DNA from: Phoronis australis
Taxonomy: Eukaryota; Phoronida; Phoronidae
Direction of reading: 5' to 3'
Length of the DNA: 64,000 nt
Assembly: GCA_002633005.1 (NCBI GenBank)
Contig: NMRA01000603.1
Coordinates: forward strand, 1-64,000
The notes under the pieces are model-generated. The model was not told where the DNA came from, did not search any database, and saw nothing but the letters and a program-made list of their open reading frames with translations. How positions within the stretch are numbered: the first letter of the stretch is position 1; every line of letters begins with the position of its first letter. Shown piece after piece: positions 13,001 to 23,699 of this stretch. The position numbers were made by a program, and so were the translations under genes.

Positions 13001-16000
13001 ATGTCTTCGGTCTAAGAACAGTAGTTTTATATTTTGGCTGTAGTAAATTAATAATATTGAGACTTGTATTATATAAATGAATTTCTGGCAAAATCAGTAA
13101 TAGGGATTGGATCAAATACACGGTTTTCACACGGTCTTGCAAATTCCGCCATCACCCTGGCATTAAAAGCCCATTATTGTTTTAGCGAACGTTTTATTTT
13201 GTGATTTTATTACGAATCATCAATTCTCGCTGGTGTCTGCCAGACATTCGCTGAAATCATGCCAGGTCAGTGATTTTACCAATTTACCGGTTGAACTGAG
13301 CTTGCAATAGAGTGGCAGACTGTTACGGCGAAGTTTATCGGTTTGCAATCCGGGCTGGGCTGATTTCGGACAATCACTTTCTCGCCAATGATGACACAAA
13401 TCACACACAAGTTATCTCATTGGAAAAAAGTTGCCTTTTTGCTCGCACAAGGCTGAAGATTACTGCTATATGTTGTATGTTTACTCTTGAACGACTTTGG
13501 TGAGTCTGTTACTGATAAGTGTCGCTATCTTTCAGAATGTTCGGTTGAAGGCAAAACCTACACGAATGGTCAAGTGTTTTCACTCAAGTCCGACAATTGT
13601 GTCTCTTGTCGGTGTAAAGACGGCTCCGTCCAGTGTTCCAAAGCTGCGTGTCCCGTACTCAACTGTCCGAAGCACATGGTTTACACACCAGAGGGTGCTT
13701 GCTGTCCAACTTGTAGAGGTAAGAAACTGTCTCTGCAAAAGCTTTAGGCACTATATAGGTGCACGTAACTACTGTATTCCGTTGTCTGTTGGGTAATCTT
13801 TTGTGTTCGGTATTGTTTATTTAGAGTGACTAATGATATTTATTGTTTCGCGGATTAATGTTGCTTATCCTCGAGCTAATTCCAGTTTTGGCTTTTAAGA
13901 CATGCTTTAATCTATTTCATCATTTTCAGGTTCGCGAAAAGTGTTTAGCCTACGCAACCATTGCCTCTTTCGCTACAAAGTCTACAAGTCCAGCCAGTCT
14001 CTGTCAGTCGACAAGTGTACTCGCTGTGGCTGTGACCGAGGTACTATGACGTGCCACCGTCAAACGTGCCCCGTGCTGTCTTGTCCCCGTGTTGACATCG
14101 TCTACGACCCAACCAGCTGTTGTGCTAGATGCAAAGTTACTGCCACGCGATCGTGCGATAAGGGCGTCGTCGTTCACAAGGTTGGTAACTTTCGCAGTTA
14201 ATCTGATACATGTCTTGATTTAAACCAGTCCGTTGCCACAACGCGGTGAAAATATAAATTAGGCAGCGTTCGTAAGTGACGCCTGATCTTGAATTGTCTC
14301 CAGAATGGTTTGAGTAGTGCTAGCCATGGTCAGAAATTTCATTTTCGAGAGCAGGAGGAGCCAAAAACTGTAATGATTTCCGGTTTTGTTTCTTCACCTA
14401 TTGCAACACTGTGATCTTTTTCCTTTTGTTTAGTCATGTAAGAATTGCTTCAGCGATACCATATCCAGTCTGTTTACCAGAATCACTTGAGATGATTATC
14501 TTGCTATTTCGATTCAAATGAAACCTGTAGCACGCTACAACACGTTGTTAAGGTTTACTAGCGTTTACTATTTGTTCAATTTTGTTCCAGCATGGCAACT
14601 TCTGGCGGAAAGATAAGTGTACCACGTGCTCATGTTATGATGGACAGGTCACGTGTGAGTCTCAGCAATGTCCCAATACCGTTTTGTGTCCCACGGTAAG
14701 TTTCTATGCACCACCCAGTAGCTCTATCTGACATTCGTTTGAAGAGCTACCCTATTTCATTAAATCGATTAAGGGATTATTTTGGTATGAAGGCACATTT
14801 CTCAGAATGGTTTTTTGACTTAAAAATGGAGTTAATGTAATAATAAAGGTATATGAATATAAAACAAATTTCGCTGATCTTTTTTCTTTTAAAAATATAT
14901 ATTCTTTTACTAGCTGCCAAAGCTTGTTTTTGTATACCTGTTACAATGGGTGCCACTAAATAATTACTTTGAGACGCGTCTGTTCCAACTTATTGTGGTC
15001 ATCAACAAGAATTTCATTTAATATTCTCTGGGAATTTACATTTTATTTTAAAAGTTATCATAAGCAAGTAATTGGCATCTCTTATTTTAGAACCATCGTT
15101 TGACTACTGTTCCCGGGGAGTGTTGTCCGCGATGCGTGGAAGCTGACGGCGTCTGCAACGTTTTCGGCGATCCTCACTACAGAACTTTCGACGGACTTTT
15201 CTTCACATTTCAAGGTACATGTGTAAGCTTATTGCATTAATTCGAGGGTTCTGTGCTCAATGTGATTTTTTTCCGCACCAACGCGCATTGCTTTTGGTGA
15301 CAGGGCTGCACGTGTGCGTTGATTCACTTCTTTGCCTAAATTTGCATTTTATATGTACCCAAGCGGATATTTTTGGTCATGCTCTGGTGTAATCGTGATT
15401 TAGTCTGCTGGCACCCAGGTTTTCCCTTTGGGAATGTTTTGTTTTTGGATTTGCCACGTCTTGGAAAAGCACTTGAAAATAAATGTCGTGTTAGTTTCAT
15501 TGGCATGTAAAATGTTTTGTTCCTCAGTTTTCGTCTGATCACATTGAATGTTGCAATTAATATATTCCAATTAAACACTAGGGCAATGCAAGTATATGAT
15601 TAGCAAAGACTGCCGTGGTTCAAATTTCTCAGTTGGCGTCCGTAACAGGAATCGGTATAGGAAACCTTTGGCTTGGACCAAGTCTGTCGACATTCAGCTG
15701 CGTGGACACAAAATCACATTGATGTCAAAACACAAAGTGAAGGTACGTGTGTTTTTTTTTTCTAAATTGGTAACTACAAGTGTACTTAATAAAATTCAAT
15801 AATTCCTTAATTTGCACTGGACTGCAGCATAGATTTGTGGGTCCATACTATTGGAGAGAGTGGGCTTTGAACTTACTTTTATTGGTAACCGTTGTGCTCG
15901 TATTGAACTTTCTTGGTAATTTAATAAATTATCAAACATTGATTAACAGCTGCTTCTTAATATCACAATGGTGGGATTGTTCTTAAGTGTTCTAGAATCA

Positions 16001-17995
16001 AAATGTGCATTTTGAGCTCCACATGAGAGACATTTTATGATTTGGAAAATAAAAATGCTGCGAGTAAAAATCAATGAATTATTTCATATCATGATTGCCA
16101 TAGTTTTATAATGCACCAACATCATTGGCTGCCAGCGAAAAACAGTCACTTCTCAAAGATTTTCCGACTTCCGCCCTTCTTAAACTGCACGGCATTTTAT
16201 ATAGTTCTAACACATTTTTAACATTGTCTGTTACTTTCAGGTTCAGAAGAAACCAGTAAATCTCCCTTATGTTGAACCTGAAGTATTCACTGTTGAAAAA
16301 GAGGGCAACTTGGTGGTACTGACCTCATCCGTTGGGCTGAAGGTGTCCTGGAACGGGGATAGTTTCTTGGAAGTGTCGGTTAGGTCGTCTTTCAAACACA
16401 GGTGAGTTAGGATGTAATTAGAAAATGCCCTGACCCAGGTATATAATAATGATGGAAAATATTTTTTGCAGTTCATCGCCGTGTGAAATAGTGAACAGTG
16501 AAAGGTCAGGATACGCATCAGAAAAGTGCATAAAAGCGAAATAAGTCAGAAATCTCGTTATTCGCTCCACACTACTATCTCAGAAAAACGACATTTTCAT
16601 TTCTATAAAGAAGGTATCTCTCACAATATGCCCAGAAGTTGTAAATAATGAGATTCGTGGCACTCTGACATAAATCCTATTATGTGGACAAATACTAGTC
16701 TACAGGCCTTCAAGCTTCTTATCCAACTCCTAGTTAAAGTTGTGACCCTGTAATTCCCAATACAACTTAAAATAAACATTATTCTTGTGTTGTTTTGTGA
16801 GCGAACACAAACGTTGTAAAATTAATATTCAGTAATTTAAAACTAGGACCCGAAGATAAAATTTCGGACGTAAGCCATAATTCATTTTTGAAATATCTTC
16901 AGCAAGTTTTCTATGCAAAATAAGTGATCACAAAAATTATAAGATAACGATGCCGGCTTGAATACCGCTGGTCAACTACGTTTATATTATCTTTCAGGCT
17001 TTGTGGCATGTGCGGCAATTACAACGGCATCAAGAGAGACGATTTTACAGGCAAAGACGGCACTCTGCAACCTAATGTCGAATCGTTTGGAAACTCCTGG
17101 AGATATGGCGGAAAGAATTCGTGCAGATCAAATAAACCAGTCACGGGTTCTAAACAGTCATCTTGTAAGACGAGTTTCTCCAAATGGCGGCGCGCCCATA
17201 AGATGTGCTCCGCTATGAGAAGTAGCCTGTTTTCAGATTGCCGCAAGCAAGTCGACTTCCATCTTTATTATGAGTAAGTTTATAATTAGGAGAAAAGCTT
17301 GTGAGATTCGGCAATTTAAAAGTTTTATTTTTGTTGAGTATCAACATTTTATCAATTTGCAGAATCTTTTTTAGCAATAACGAATCCTCAGAATCCTAGA
17401 AGCCTTGGAATTTGATCTCTGTTTTAATTCAGGAACAATTTGATATCAATTCGGTTGATTAGGTGACCTAAAATACATGTTTTTTGCGCTGGACGGCAGA
17501 TATGTATCCGCTGTAAGGTTATAATTAAAGAACTTGAACAAACTTTTTGGTTTCAGTTTTAATGGTACTGTCAGATTTTTACTTGAAAGCAGAAAAGACA
17601 AACTGCCGTTCTTGCCAAGTCCACTAAGTTCTTTCCACTCAGCCTGCTCGCACAACTGTGGGAGTACAGTTTTGTGCCGGCTTATATAAATGTGCGAGGG
17701 TCAGTGTTGCCACTTTCATAAAAATATTATATTTTTGGTGAAAAGAAAACGTGGACACTTTTTTAATTTTTGTTGAGCAGCAGCACCATAGGGCAGGTGC
17801 CCCCTTTTGGGATCCCTGCGATCGATTGTGTGACGCAGTATCTATTTCTATTGCAGGTCTTGCCTCACCGACGTCTGCAACTGCCCAAAGAAGCACGCAT
17901 GTTCTTGCGATGCAGTCGCCGCGTTTGCTCACGCATGTAAACAAACTGGACATGATGTGGACTGGTCGAAACTCACCGCGTGCCCTCAGATATGA
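10019..17995 (+). CDS. BMPER: BMPER / crossveinless-2, complete 12-exon gene, no TIL domain
   Basis: Secreted, extracellular regulator that binds BMPs through VWC domains and modulates signalling. Exons: 10019-10085, 10706-10791, 11656-11758, 12767-12940, 13536-13718, 13930-14180, 14591-14695, 15091-15214, 15582-15742, 16241-16401, 16998-17273, 17857-17995. All junctions are GT-AG, phases agree throughout, and the total is 609 residues. Residues 1 to about 19 are a hydrophobic signal peptide. Five cysteine-rich VWC domains follow (about 28-86, 87-143, 145-204, 209-270, 276-338). The VWD domain begins near 345 with [10 protein letters not shown], containing the Asp-Pro site that is cleaved in family members, and includes SWTKSV-like AWTKSV and [15 protein letters not shown] (about 474). 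A C8 region ends in [14 protein letters not shown]. The stop TGA at 17993 falls right after ACPQI, so the C-terminal TIL domain of family members (human protein about 685 residues) is absent. A loss or a missed downstream exon is possible. Confidence 0.93.
12640..12701. repeat. Perfect 27-bp inverted repeat (hairpin) in BMPER intron 3
   Basis: The arm at 12640-12666 is exactly complementary to 12675-12701, with an 8-nt loop CCCTTTTT. The stem has no mismatch. It lies about 65 bp upstream of exon 4. A complete match suggests a recent event or selection. It could be a tiny MITE remnant, a replication template-switch product, or a structured RNA. It is shorter than a typical animal pre-miRNA stem. 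Confidence 0.9.
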
Positions 17996-18595
17996 GTCGT
18001 GTGCTCGGTTCAGCGAATGTTTTTAAGTGATCTCCAAATGAGTATCATCTTTTGGATTCTTATTGTCGTATCTGCTCAAGCCGACAGCTCAGAAATTGGA
18101 ATTCGTTTGACATTACTGATGCAGGATAATGAGGGAAATGTGTGCAATATACAGGTTTGCAGCTTTCAAGTTTTGTGCAGTGTTCGCCAGCTTAAGGGGC
18201 AATATTTTTATGCCATTGAGTTTCACCTGTTAGTTCTTGTGTAAGGCTATGTATGCAAAATATGTTGTATTTTTGTATGTTTATTTATTTTTTGGATAAA
18301 CAGATATTCCTGTAAATATATGTTTTTTCCTAACGGAGTAGTTGCAGTTTCGCTTTAGTGTTGGTGGTAAAAGGTTAAACCAAGTTCATAGGCAACAAAA
18401 AATAAGATGGTGGAAGGCGGAGCCTTGGTTGCTGGTGACAGCCATTAATTAGCGTTAATAACTCTGAACATTTTCACGAGAATGATATGCGTTTAGTCTT
18501 ACGAATATACAGTAAGTAATAAAGAAGGTTACTAAAGCACAACTTGGCACTATGATCGGCACAAGCTTTTTGCCTTATACATGTACATCACCACA
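17996..18595. other. Presumed BMPER 3' region
   Basis: Downstream of the BMPER stop no TIL-like cysteine pattern was found on the plus strand. An AATAAA near 18518 is a candidate polyadenylation signal. The sequence is otherwise AT-rich and unremarkable. Confidence 0.45.
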
Positions 18596-18711
18596 TTGCA
18601 GTTCACTGGCAACTGTCACAGGGAATGACACACCGAGCAGTGTCAGTCGTGAGCATGATAAAATGTCCATATTTTCCATTAGGTTGAAAATTTAAAATTC
18701 TTTATCGTAAT
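18596..18711. mobile_element. Left piece of an interrupted transposon fragment (CXC-tail family)
   Basis: This matches 48643-48745 with scattered differences (both share AACTGTCACAGGGAA and TTTTCCATTAGGTTGAAAAT). The 48.6-kb copy continues directly into the sequence that here resumes only at 20761. So this is one element split by about 2 kb of later insertions. Confidence 0.75.
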
Positions 18712-18714
18712 CTA

Positions 18715-18842
18715 TTTTGCCCGGGGTATGCCACGAGCTATGTTGCAGAGTAAAACAAGAGGAGGATTGAGAATAATGTCATTTATTATGACGTAAATAG
18801 ATAAAACTAAGTAAGACTCTGCAACATGGGCATGGGCAAAAC
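18715..18842. mobile_element. MITE, TTTTGCCC ends, copy 1
   Basis: A ~128-bp element with inverted ends: TTTTGCCC and ATGTTGCAGAGT on the left, ACTCTGCAACATGGGC and GGGCAAAA on the right. A second copy at 19277-19404 is about 90% or more identical by eye. It is non-coding and sits at the breakpoint of the interrupted CXC-tail element. Confidence 0.7.
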
Positions 18843-19276
18843 GCCCACCGACGTGTATAGTGAATAGCCCTGAAAGAGGCACCAAAACAAAAAAGAAGGG
18901 CTTAAAGGAAAAGTACAGAACATGAACACAAAACTTGAAAACACCTAACAGGAAGTGTATATGAGATTAGAGAAAAGTAGAACCGACACCCGGGATGGGA
19001 GGTGGAGAAAAATGCAGAGAACGAACGTAGGTCTTGTAGACGACGAGGTAGGTGGCTGAATGAGAGAGACCACTTTGAACTGAACAAAGGAAATACAGGC
19101 GACCAATCAGGTGTCGCATAGAGAAATGTATGAATACAAAAGTAGGCCCTTGAGGCTATAAATAGAAATGAGTAATGCAAATTAAACCCTAAGGATTGAT
19201 ATCAAAATAAAGAGAAAAATGTCAAATTAATGACGATAAATGCATTTAACTAGTTAAATTTAATTTATCATAATCT

Positions 19277-19404
19277 TTTTTGCCCAGGGTACGCCACGAG
19301 CTATATTGCAGAATAAAACAAGAGGAGGATTGAGAATAATGTCATTTATTATGCCGTAAATAGATAAAACTAAATAAGACTCTGCAACATGGGTATGGAC
19401 AAAA
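19277..19404. mobile_element. MITE, TTTTGCCC ends, copy 2
   Basis: Direct-orientation copy of the element at 18715-18842, with the same internal CAAGAGGAGGATTGAGAATA core. The ~430 bp between the two copies holds no recognisable gene. The pair could also be the ends of one larger element, but each copy has its own inverted termini. Confidence 0.7.
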
Positions 19405-19448
19405 CGCCATGATGGCAGCACGGGAATGCTGACATCGCGCATCATTAA

Positions 19449-20760
19449 AGGCGAAGGCAACCTTTTTTCATTTCACTTTTAGCAAAAATAAGGTTCGTTG
19501 ATTATCCCAGAAACATTTTTCACTTAATTACAGCTTTTCGTAATTTAATTAATTTCTTGTCCTCTACTCCACAAGTGACGTTTTGGGAGGCAAGAGTTTC
19601 GCGCCAATTTCTTTTCATTATAGTCTGACTGTGAGAGCTGTCGAGTCAGTCATTGTTCTACGTCGGTTGTGATAAGTTTGGTCGTCGTTTGCTTTTGTTT
19701 ACGAGTCAGTTAACATGCCATGCTGTTGCTGCGTGCCGGGATGTATTCATTATCGTCTCACACGCGCTTTGGATACCTTGCGTCGCTTTCCGAAGGATGG
19801 CACACTTCGCCGTACTTGGCTAGCTCGTTCATGCGAAGAACGCAGCGCTACTCGTCCACGCAATGTACAAAGCAGTGGAAGGTTACCGAGTGTGTGGCAA
19901 GCATTTTCTGCCGTCAGATTATGACAGATATGTACGCTGAATTGATGAAGGTCCCTGCGAAACAACGCCTGAAGAATTGTACCACGTCGCTGTTGATTCC
20001 AGGCAGTGCCCCGTCGCCAACCCCGAGAAGTGCGTTTTTGAACCGAGAAGCCTCGCGAACTGTGGTCACTATATACATGTACAGTGATTGCTGGCACTTC
20101 ATCTACTGTCACCCGTGCCTCCGAACGTACCCCCATTGCGTGCAATTCCGGGAACTAGCAGTGTTTCGCCCTGTGCTGTTGTCTCTAGCCCAGAGCCTGT
20201 AAGCAGCCCTGCAGCGATGTTGATTAGTGGGAGTGAGGCCCAGTCCGACACCCAGTGAAGAGGACAGTTCGTCATCCGATGAACAGATCGGTGAGTCTAA
20301 GTTTCATAAGTTTATTGTGGACTCATATTGGAGCTATTTAGAAGGTTCCAGGTGTGTGGCGAGGGAGTCACACGGTGGGATGTAAGCAGTTTGGGTGATC
20401 AAATCACCCTCCAGTGGGAGTGTGTCGCGGGACACTCGAGCAAGTGGGACAGTTCTTCCTCTGTACGTGAGACGACAATGAGTACGCAGTGGCATATTGA
20501 CTGACTCGTAAGCAAAAGCAAACGACAACTGAACTTATCACAACCGAGGTTGAACAATGACTGACTTGAATGCTCTCACAGTCAGACTATATGAAAAGAA
20601 ATTGGCGCGAAATTTTTGCCTCCCAAAACGTCACTTCCGGAGTAGACGACGAGTAATTAATTAAATTACGAAAAGCTGTAAATAAGTGAAAAATGTGTCT
20701 GGGATAATCAACGAACCTTATTTTTGCTAAAAATGACATGAAAAAGGGTTGCCTTCGCCT
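19449..20760 (+). mobile_element. Kolobok-like THAP transposon, TTAA target duplication
   Basis: A 1312-bp element bounded by TTAA at 19445-19448 and 20761-20764. The ends, AGGCGAAGGCAACC and its complement, open inverted repeats of about 260 bp (19449-19712 against 20498-20760). A THAP-domain reading frame starts just inside the left repeat. TTAA target sites together with a THAP domain point to the Kolobok superfamily; TTAA alone would also fit piggyBac, which lacks THAP. No DDE catalytic segment remains, so the copy is non-autonomous. Confidence 0.82.
19715..19924 (+). pseudogene. THAP zinc-finger exon of a Kolobok-like transposase, frameshifted
   Basis: The start MPCCCCVPGC gives the first Cys pair of the C2CH zinc finger. 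RRFPKDGTLRRTW follows, with the conserved FP and the THAP tryptophan. The second half of the finger, VCGKHFLPSDYD with its Cys and His, is encoded in a different frame at about 19890-19925, so a frameshift lies near 19830-19890. THAP domains bind transposon ends. The remainder of the transposase is missing, although a GTGAGT donor near 20290 hints that this was originally a first exon. Confidence 0.75.
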
Positions 20761-20816
20761 TTAATTTAACAACATAGCATACACTTATTATGATTTTTCA
20801 CCTATTCCATCATCAT

Positions 20817-21182
20817 TTATATCATCAGTATTGTCATCAAAAGTTGTTTTTGACTGAGACACGTGTTCACAAAGTCTGGAAAGTCACACAACTTAGAGCA
20901 TGGCATGCCTGACTTCAAACAAGAGCACATTTTTTTACTACAACCACTTCTTTTACACTTGCCATTAACATCTTTCATGACATTTTCTGGGGCTAAAGGC
21001 AGCGTCTTCCAGTGGAGCATCAGACTACCCCGCTCCGAAAGCCACACATTAGCAACTGGAGATGGTGCACTGACATGCTGTTGCAAGGCTCGTTTTTGAA
21101 TGGCACACTGGTAGTTTGCTCTTTTAGCTTGTAGCAGCAAACAATCATGATGAGGAGGCAGATCACAGATTTCAACCTGAAT
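20817..21182 (-). pseudogene. C-terminal fragment of a transposon-type protein with CXC motif
   Basis: Reading leftward from a TTCAG acceptor near 21182, the frame encodes ICDLPPHHDCLLLQAKRANY, then WKTLPLAP, and then a cysteine cluster CKRSGCSKKMCSCLKSG with MPCSKLC. This order (LPP, RANYQ, W.TLPPAP, CXC-like cluster) is common at the C-terminus of multicopy uncharacterised invertebrate proteins. The cluster resembles a tesmin/TSO1 CXC zinc module. The stop lies at 20817. Upstream coding sequence was not found. A second copy of the lower half is at 48746-48930. Confidence 0.65.
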
Positions 21183-21189
21183 ATGTGGT

Positions 21190-22400
21190 AGCGTGCTTTG
21201 TTAACTGTTTATGACTCGCCGTACAGCTTGCATACAAACGGTTCAATGTCTTCCATGAGTTAACAAGGAAACACAAATTTTGAGCCCAACTTTAATGGCA
21301 ACGACAAAGTTATAAAAATATTTCTGGAAGCCTGCACCCTACCCAAAATAGAAAAGTTTTAAGAAAATGAATAGCGTTTTATCTAAACACCTTGTTACAG
21401 TAATCCTATTTAACTGAAATAGATAACCAAAATACTCTTCACTTTAGCACACAGTATGGCCAACAACTAAAATTTCATTTTGTCTAAGTGCTCAACAAAA
21501 ATAAGCATTAAGAGGAATTTGCATCATTAGTGGCATTGATTGCACTGTTCAGCTGCCTTCAAACAATTTAAAACATAGAAGCATTTTATCACCCTCAATA
21601 CAGTAGTTCAGCCTTTGAAAAATAGAGGAATGGTCATGTTGACCATAGTTTTTGTTTGAAATTGAAAAGCATCTTCTTTACCGTAGAGCTAAAATTTCAT
21701 TTGATGCTTCCTTTTTCAAATAGCACATAATTGGAAGAGTAAAAATTTCCCTTAGCTAAAAACTCCAATTCATGAATCTTCAAAATGTGAGATACTGAAA
21801 TCTGCGCAACATTTGAATTTTCAAGATAAATGAATTACAGAACACAGGCAATATTTCCATTTTTTTATTTCTCAAATTCCAATCACTGCTGGTGATTTTA
21901 TATAAAAGGATCTCAAAATAGGCTTAGAAGTCCATAAAAAGCAGTCACACTGTGCTGATCACTCAGATATAGGTAACTACTGCCAGTACATTTGAGATTG
22001 AGACCACTATTACTACAAATTTATCAAGCAAAATAATTTTTGTTCTGTGACCTAAACTAAAGATTATTTACCATAAGTGAAACCTTTTCAAATTAAGAAT
22101 AGGTAGGCGTATTTACAATGTTTGGAACTGGGATAGGTTTTCAACTTTTTTTGTTTGTGAAGTTCCCCTGTGATGAAATTTGATTTGTGGCAAATGGTTC
22201 ATTGTGGTGGCAAGACATATAAGGTATATTTCTTTGAGCACTGTTAAATGTACATGTAACTAACAGTGACAATCTCCTTAAGTTTTTCGTGGGCTCAACA
22301 TTATTTCCATCATCAGCTTGGTCTCTTCTTCTTTTTAAGAGCTCTTTTAATTTTTGTACATCCGTTAGGTGTCTGTAACACTGCTTGTGATAGAAGCATG
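21190..22400. other. AT-rich stretch, nothing recognised
   Basis: No conserved protein segment or obvious repeat structure was seen. It may be the interior of the CXC-tail element, since it borders that fragment and carries no host exon. Confidence 0.5.
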
Positions 22401-22403
22401 CGT

Positions 22404-23442
22404 GCACCTAGGCAATGACCATCGCCTCTGTTGGCCCGAACCAGAGGTGATGCAGCTCCTATAGGCGCTCTGTACGCCGGAAGCTTTTCGGCGAAGTATG
22501 CCTCGCACCGACTAAACCATCAAAGTCACGTTGTTATAAATACCTTTTGCGCATAGATTAACACCTTAGGAGGTTGTCGAGGTGTTTAATTACTTCCAAC
22601 TCGAACAAATACTCCCGTTATGAAACTTTTTCTTCGAGCAGTCCCTATTTCAGTTCCCAAAATCGTGAACTCACCATTTTTATACTGCACACGCTCCAAT
22701 TTTTACTGCGCTCGCAAGGTGATGTGACTTCATCATGACCTCAATATTTAAATAGGCTAAAGTGAGCCATTGCGGTCTTGTCAGTCAAATGTTCGTTTCC
22801 AAAATGCCACCACTTATATATACTTGTCTTTAATTGGTGTTACTTGAAACTGATTGTATTTCAATGAATTATTGTTTGTATTTGATAAAAATAAATGCTG
22901 TTGATATGACATTTAATAGTCTTTGTGCACATACTGTATTTGACATTTCAATGTTTAACAACACGGCAAATGCACGGCTGGTTCCCGGCAGCACGTACAT
23001 GTACGCAAAGGGCGGGAACTTCAGCTTTCAAAGTTCGCCGGTAGGAACGCAACTTCCGACCTTCGGCCTGGTTAAAAAAATCTGCGTGCGCCGAGTGAAA
23101 ATGTTGAGTTCACGATTTTGGGAACTGAAATAGGGACTGCTCGAAGAAAAAGTTTCATAACGGGAGTATTTGTTCGAGTTGGAAGGAATTAAACACATCG
23201 ACAACCTCCTAAGGTGTTCCTCTATGAGCAAAAGGTATTTATAACAACGTGACTTTGATGGTTTAGTCGGTGCGAGGCATAATTCGCCGAAAAGCTTCCG
23301 GCGTACAGAGCGCCTATAGGAGTAGGCGATGACCATCGCCTCTGTTGGCCAACAGAGGCGATGGTCATTGCCTACTATAGGAACTGCATCGCCTCTGGTT
23401 CGGGCCAACAGAGGCGATGGCCATTGTCTAGCGTGCACCAAG
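22404..23442. mobile_element. 1-kb foldback element with ~280-bp inverted arms
   Basis: The left arm (22404-22690) and right arm (about 23075-23442) are inverted copies of each other over their whole length. They share GTGCACC..AGGCAATG at the tip and CAGTCCCTATTTCAGTTCCC at the inner edge. The right arm carries an extra ~70 bp with a long palindrome. The ~385-bp centre is non-coding. A diverged relative lies at 5290-5650. No target duplication was identified, so superfamily assignment is open. Confidence 0.85.
23323..23374. repeat. 52-bp near-perfect palindrome inside the foldback
   Basis: TAGGCGATGACCATCGCC on the left mirrors GGCGATGGTCATTGCCTA on the right around a central GGCC, with one mismatch. 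The same motif recurs at both tips of the foldback (22411 and 23400 regions). The palindrome therefore looks like two element tips joined head-to-head. Confidence 0.88.
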
Positions 23443-23690
23443 CCTAAAAATGGGGGCTCGAGCTTTTGAGAATGTGGACATTTATTAAGATTCACGGGGT
23501 ACTTCAGAGCTACGAATTGTGCGTTCCCCGAATTTTGGTAGTTTCTGCCTTTTCGGTGAACTTTTTTTTCGTTTTCTACTTTTTCGAAGTTTTTGTTTCT
23601 CTGAAGCGGACCTTTTTACCCACTTCCCAAATCTGGGAGGCTTGTTCAAGCCCCCGAGCCCCCCACCCCTGGGTGCACGCATGACAAGAG
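23443..23690 (-). repeat. Dispersed ~240-bp repeat, copy 1 (inverted)
   Basis: Reverse-orientation copy of the family also at 25285, 45239 and 63685. It shares GGGTGCGC/GTGCACCC, GGGGGCTCGA and the CAAAAAGTCCGAG-like core. It has no coding potential and abuts the foldback element. Confidence 0.65.
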
Positions 23691-23699
23691 CTCTGTTTT

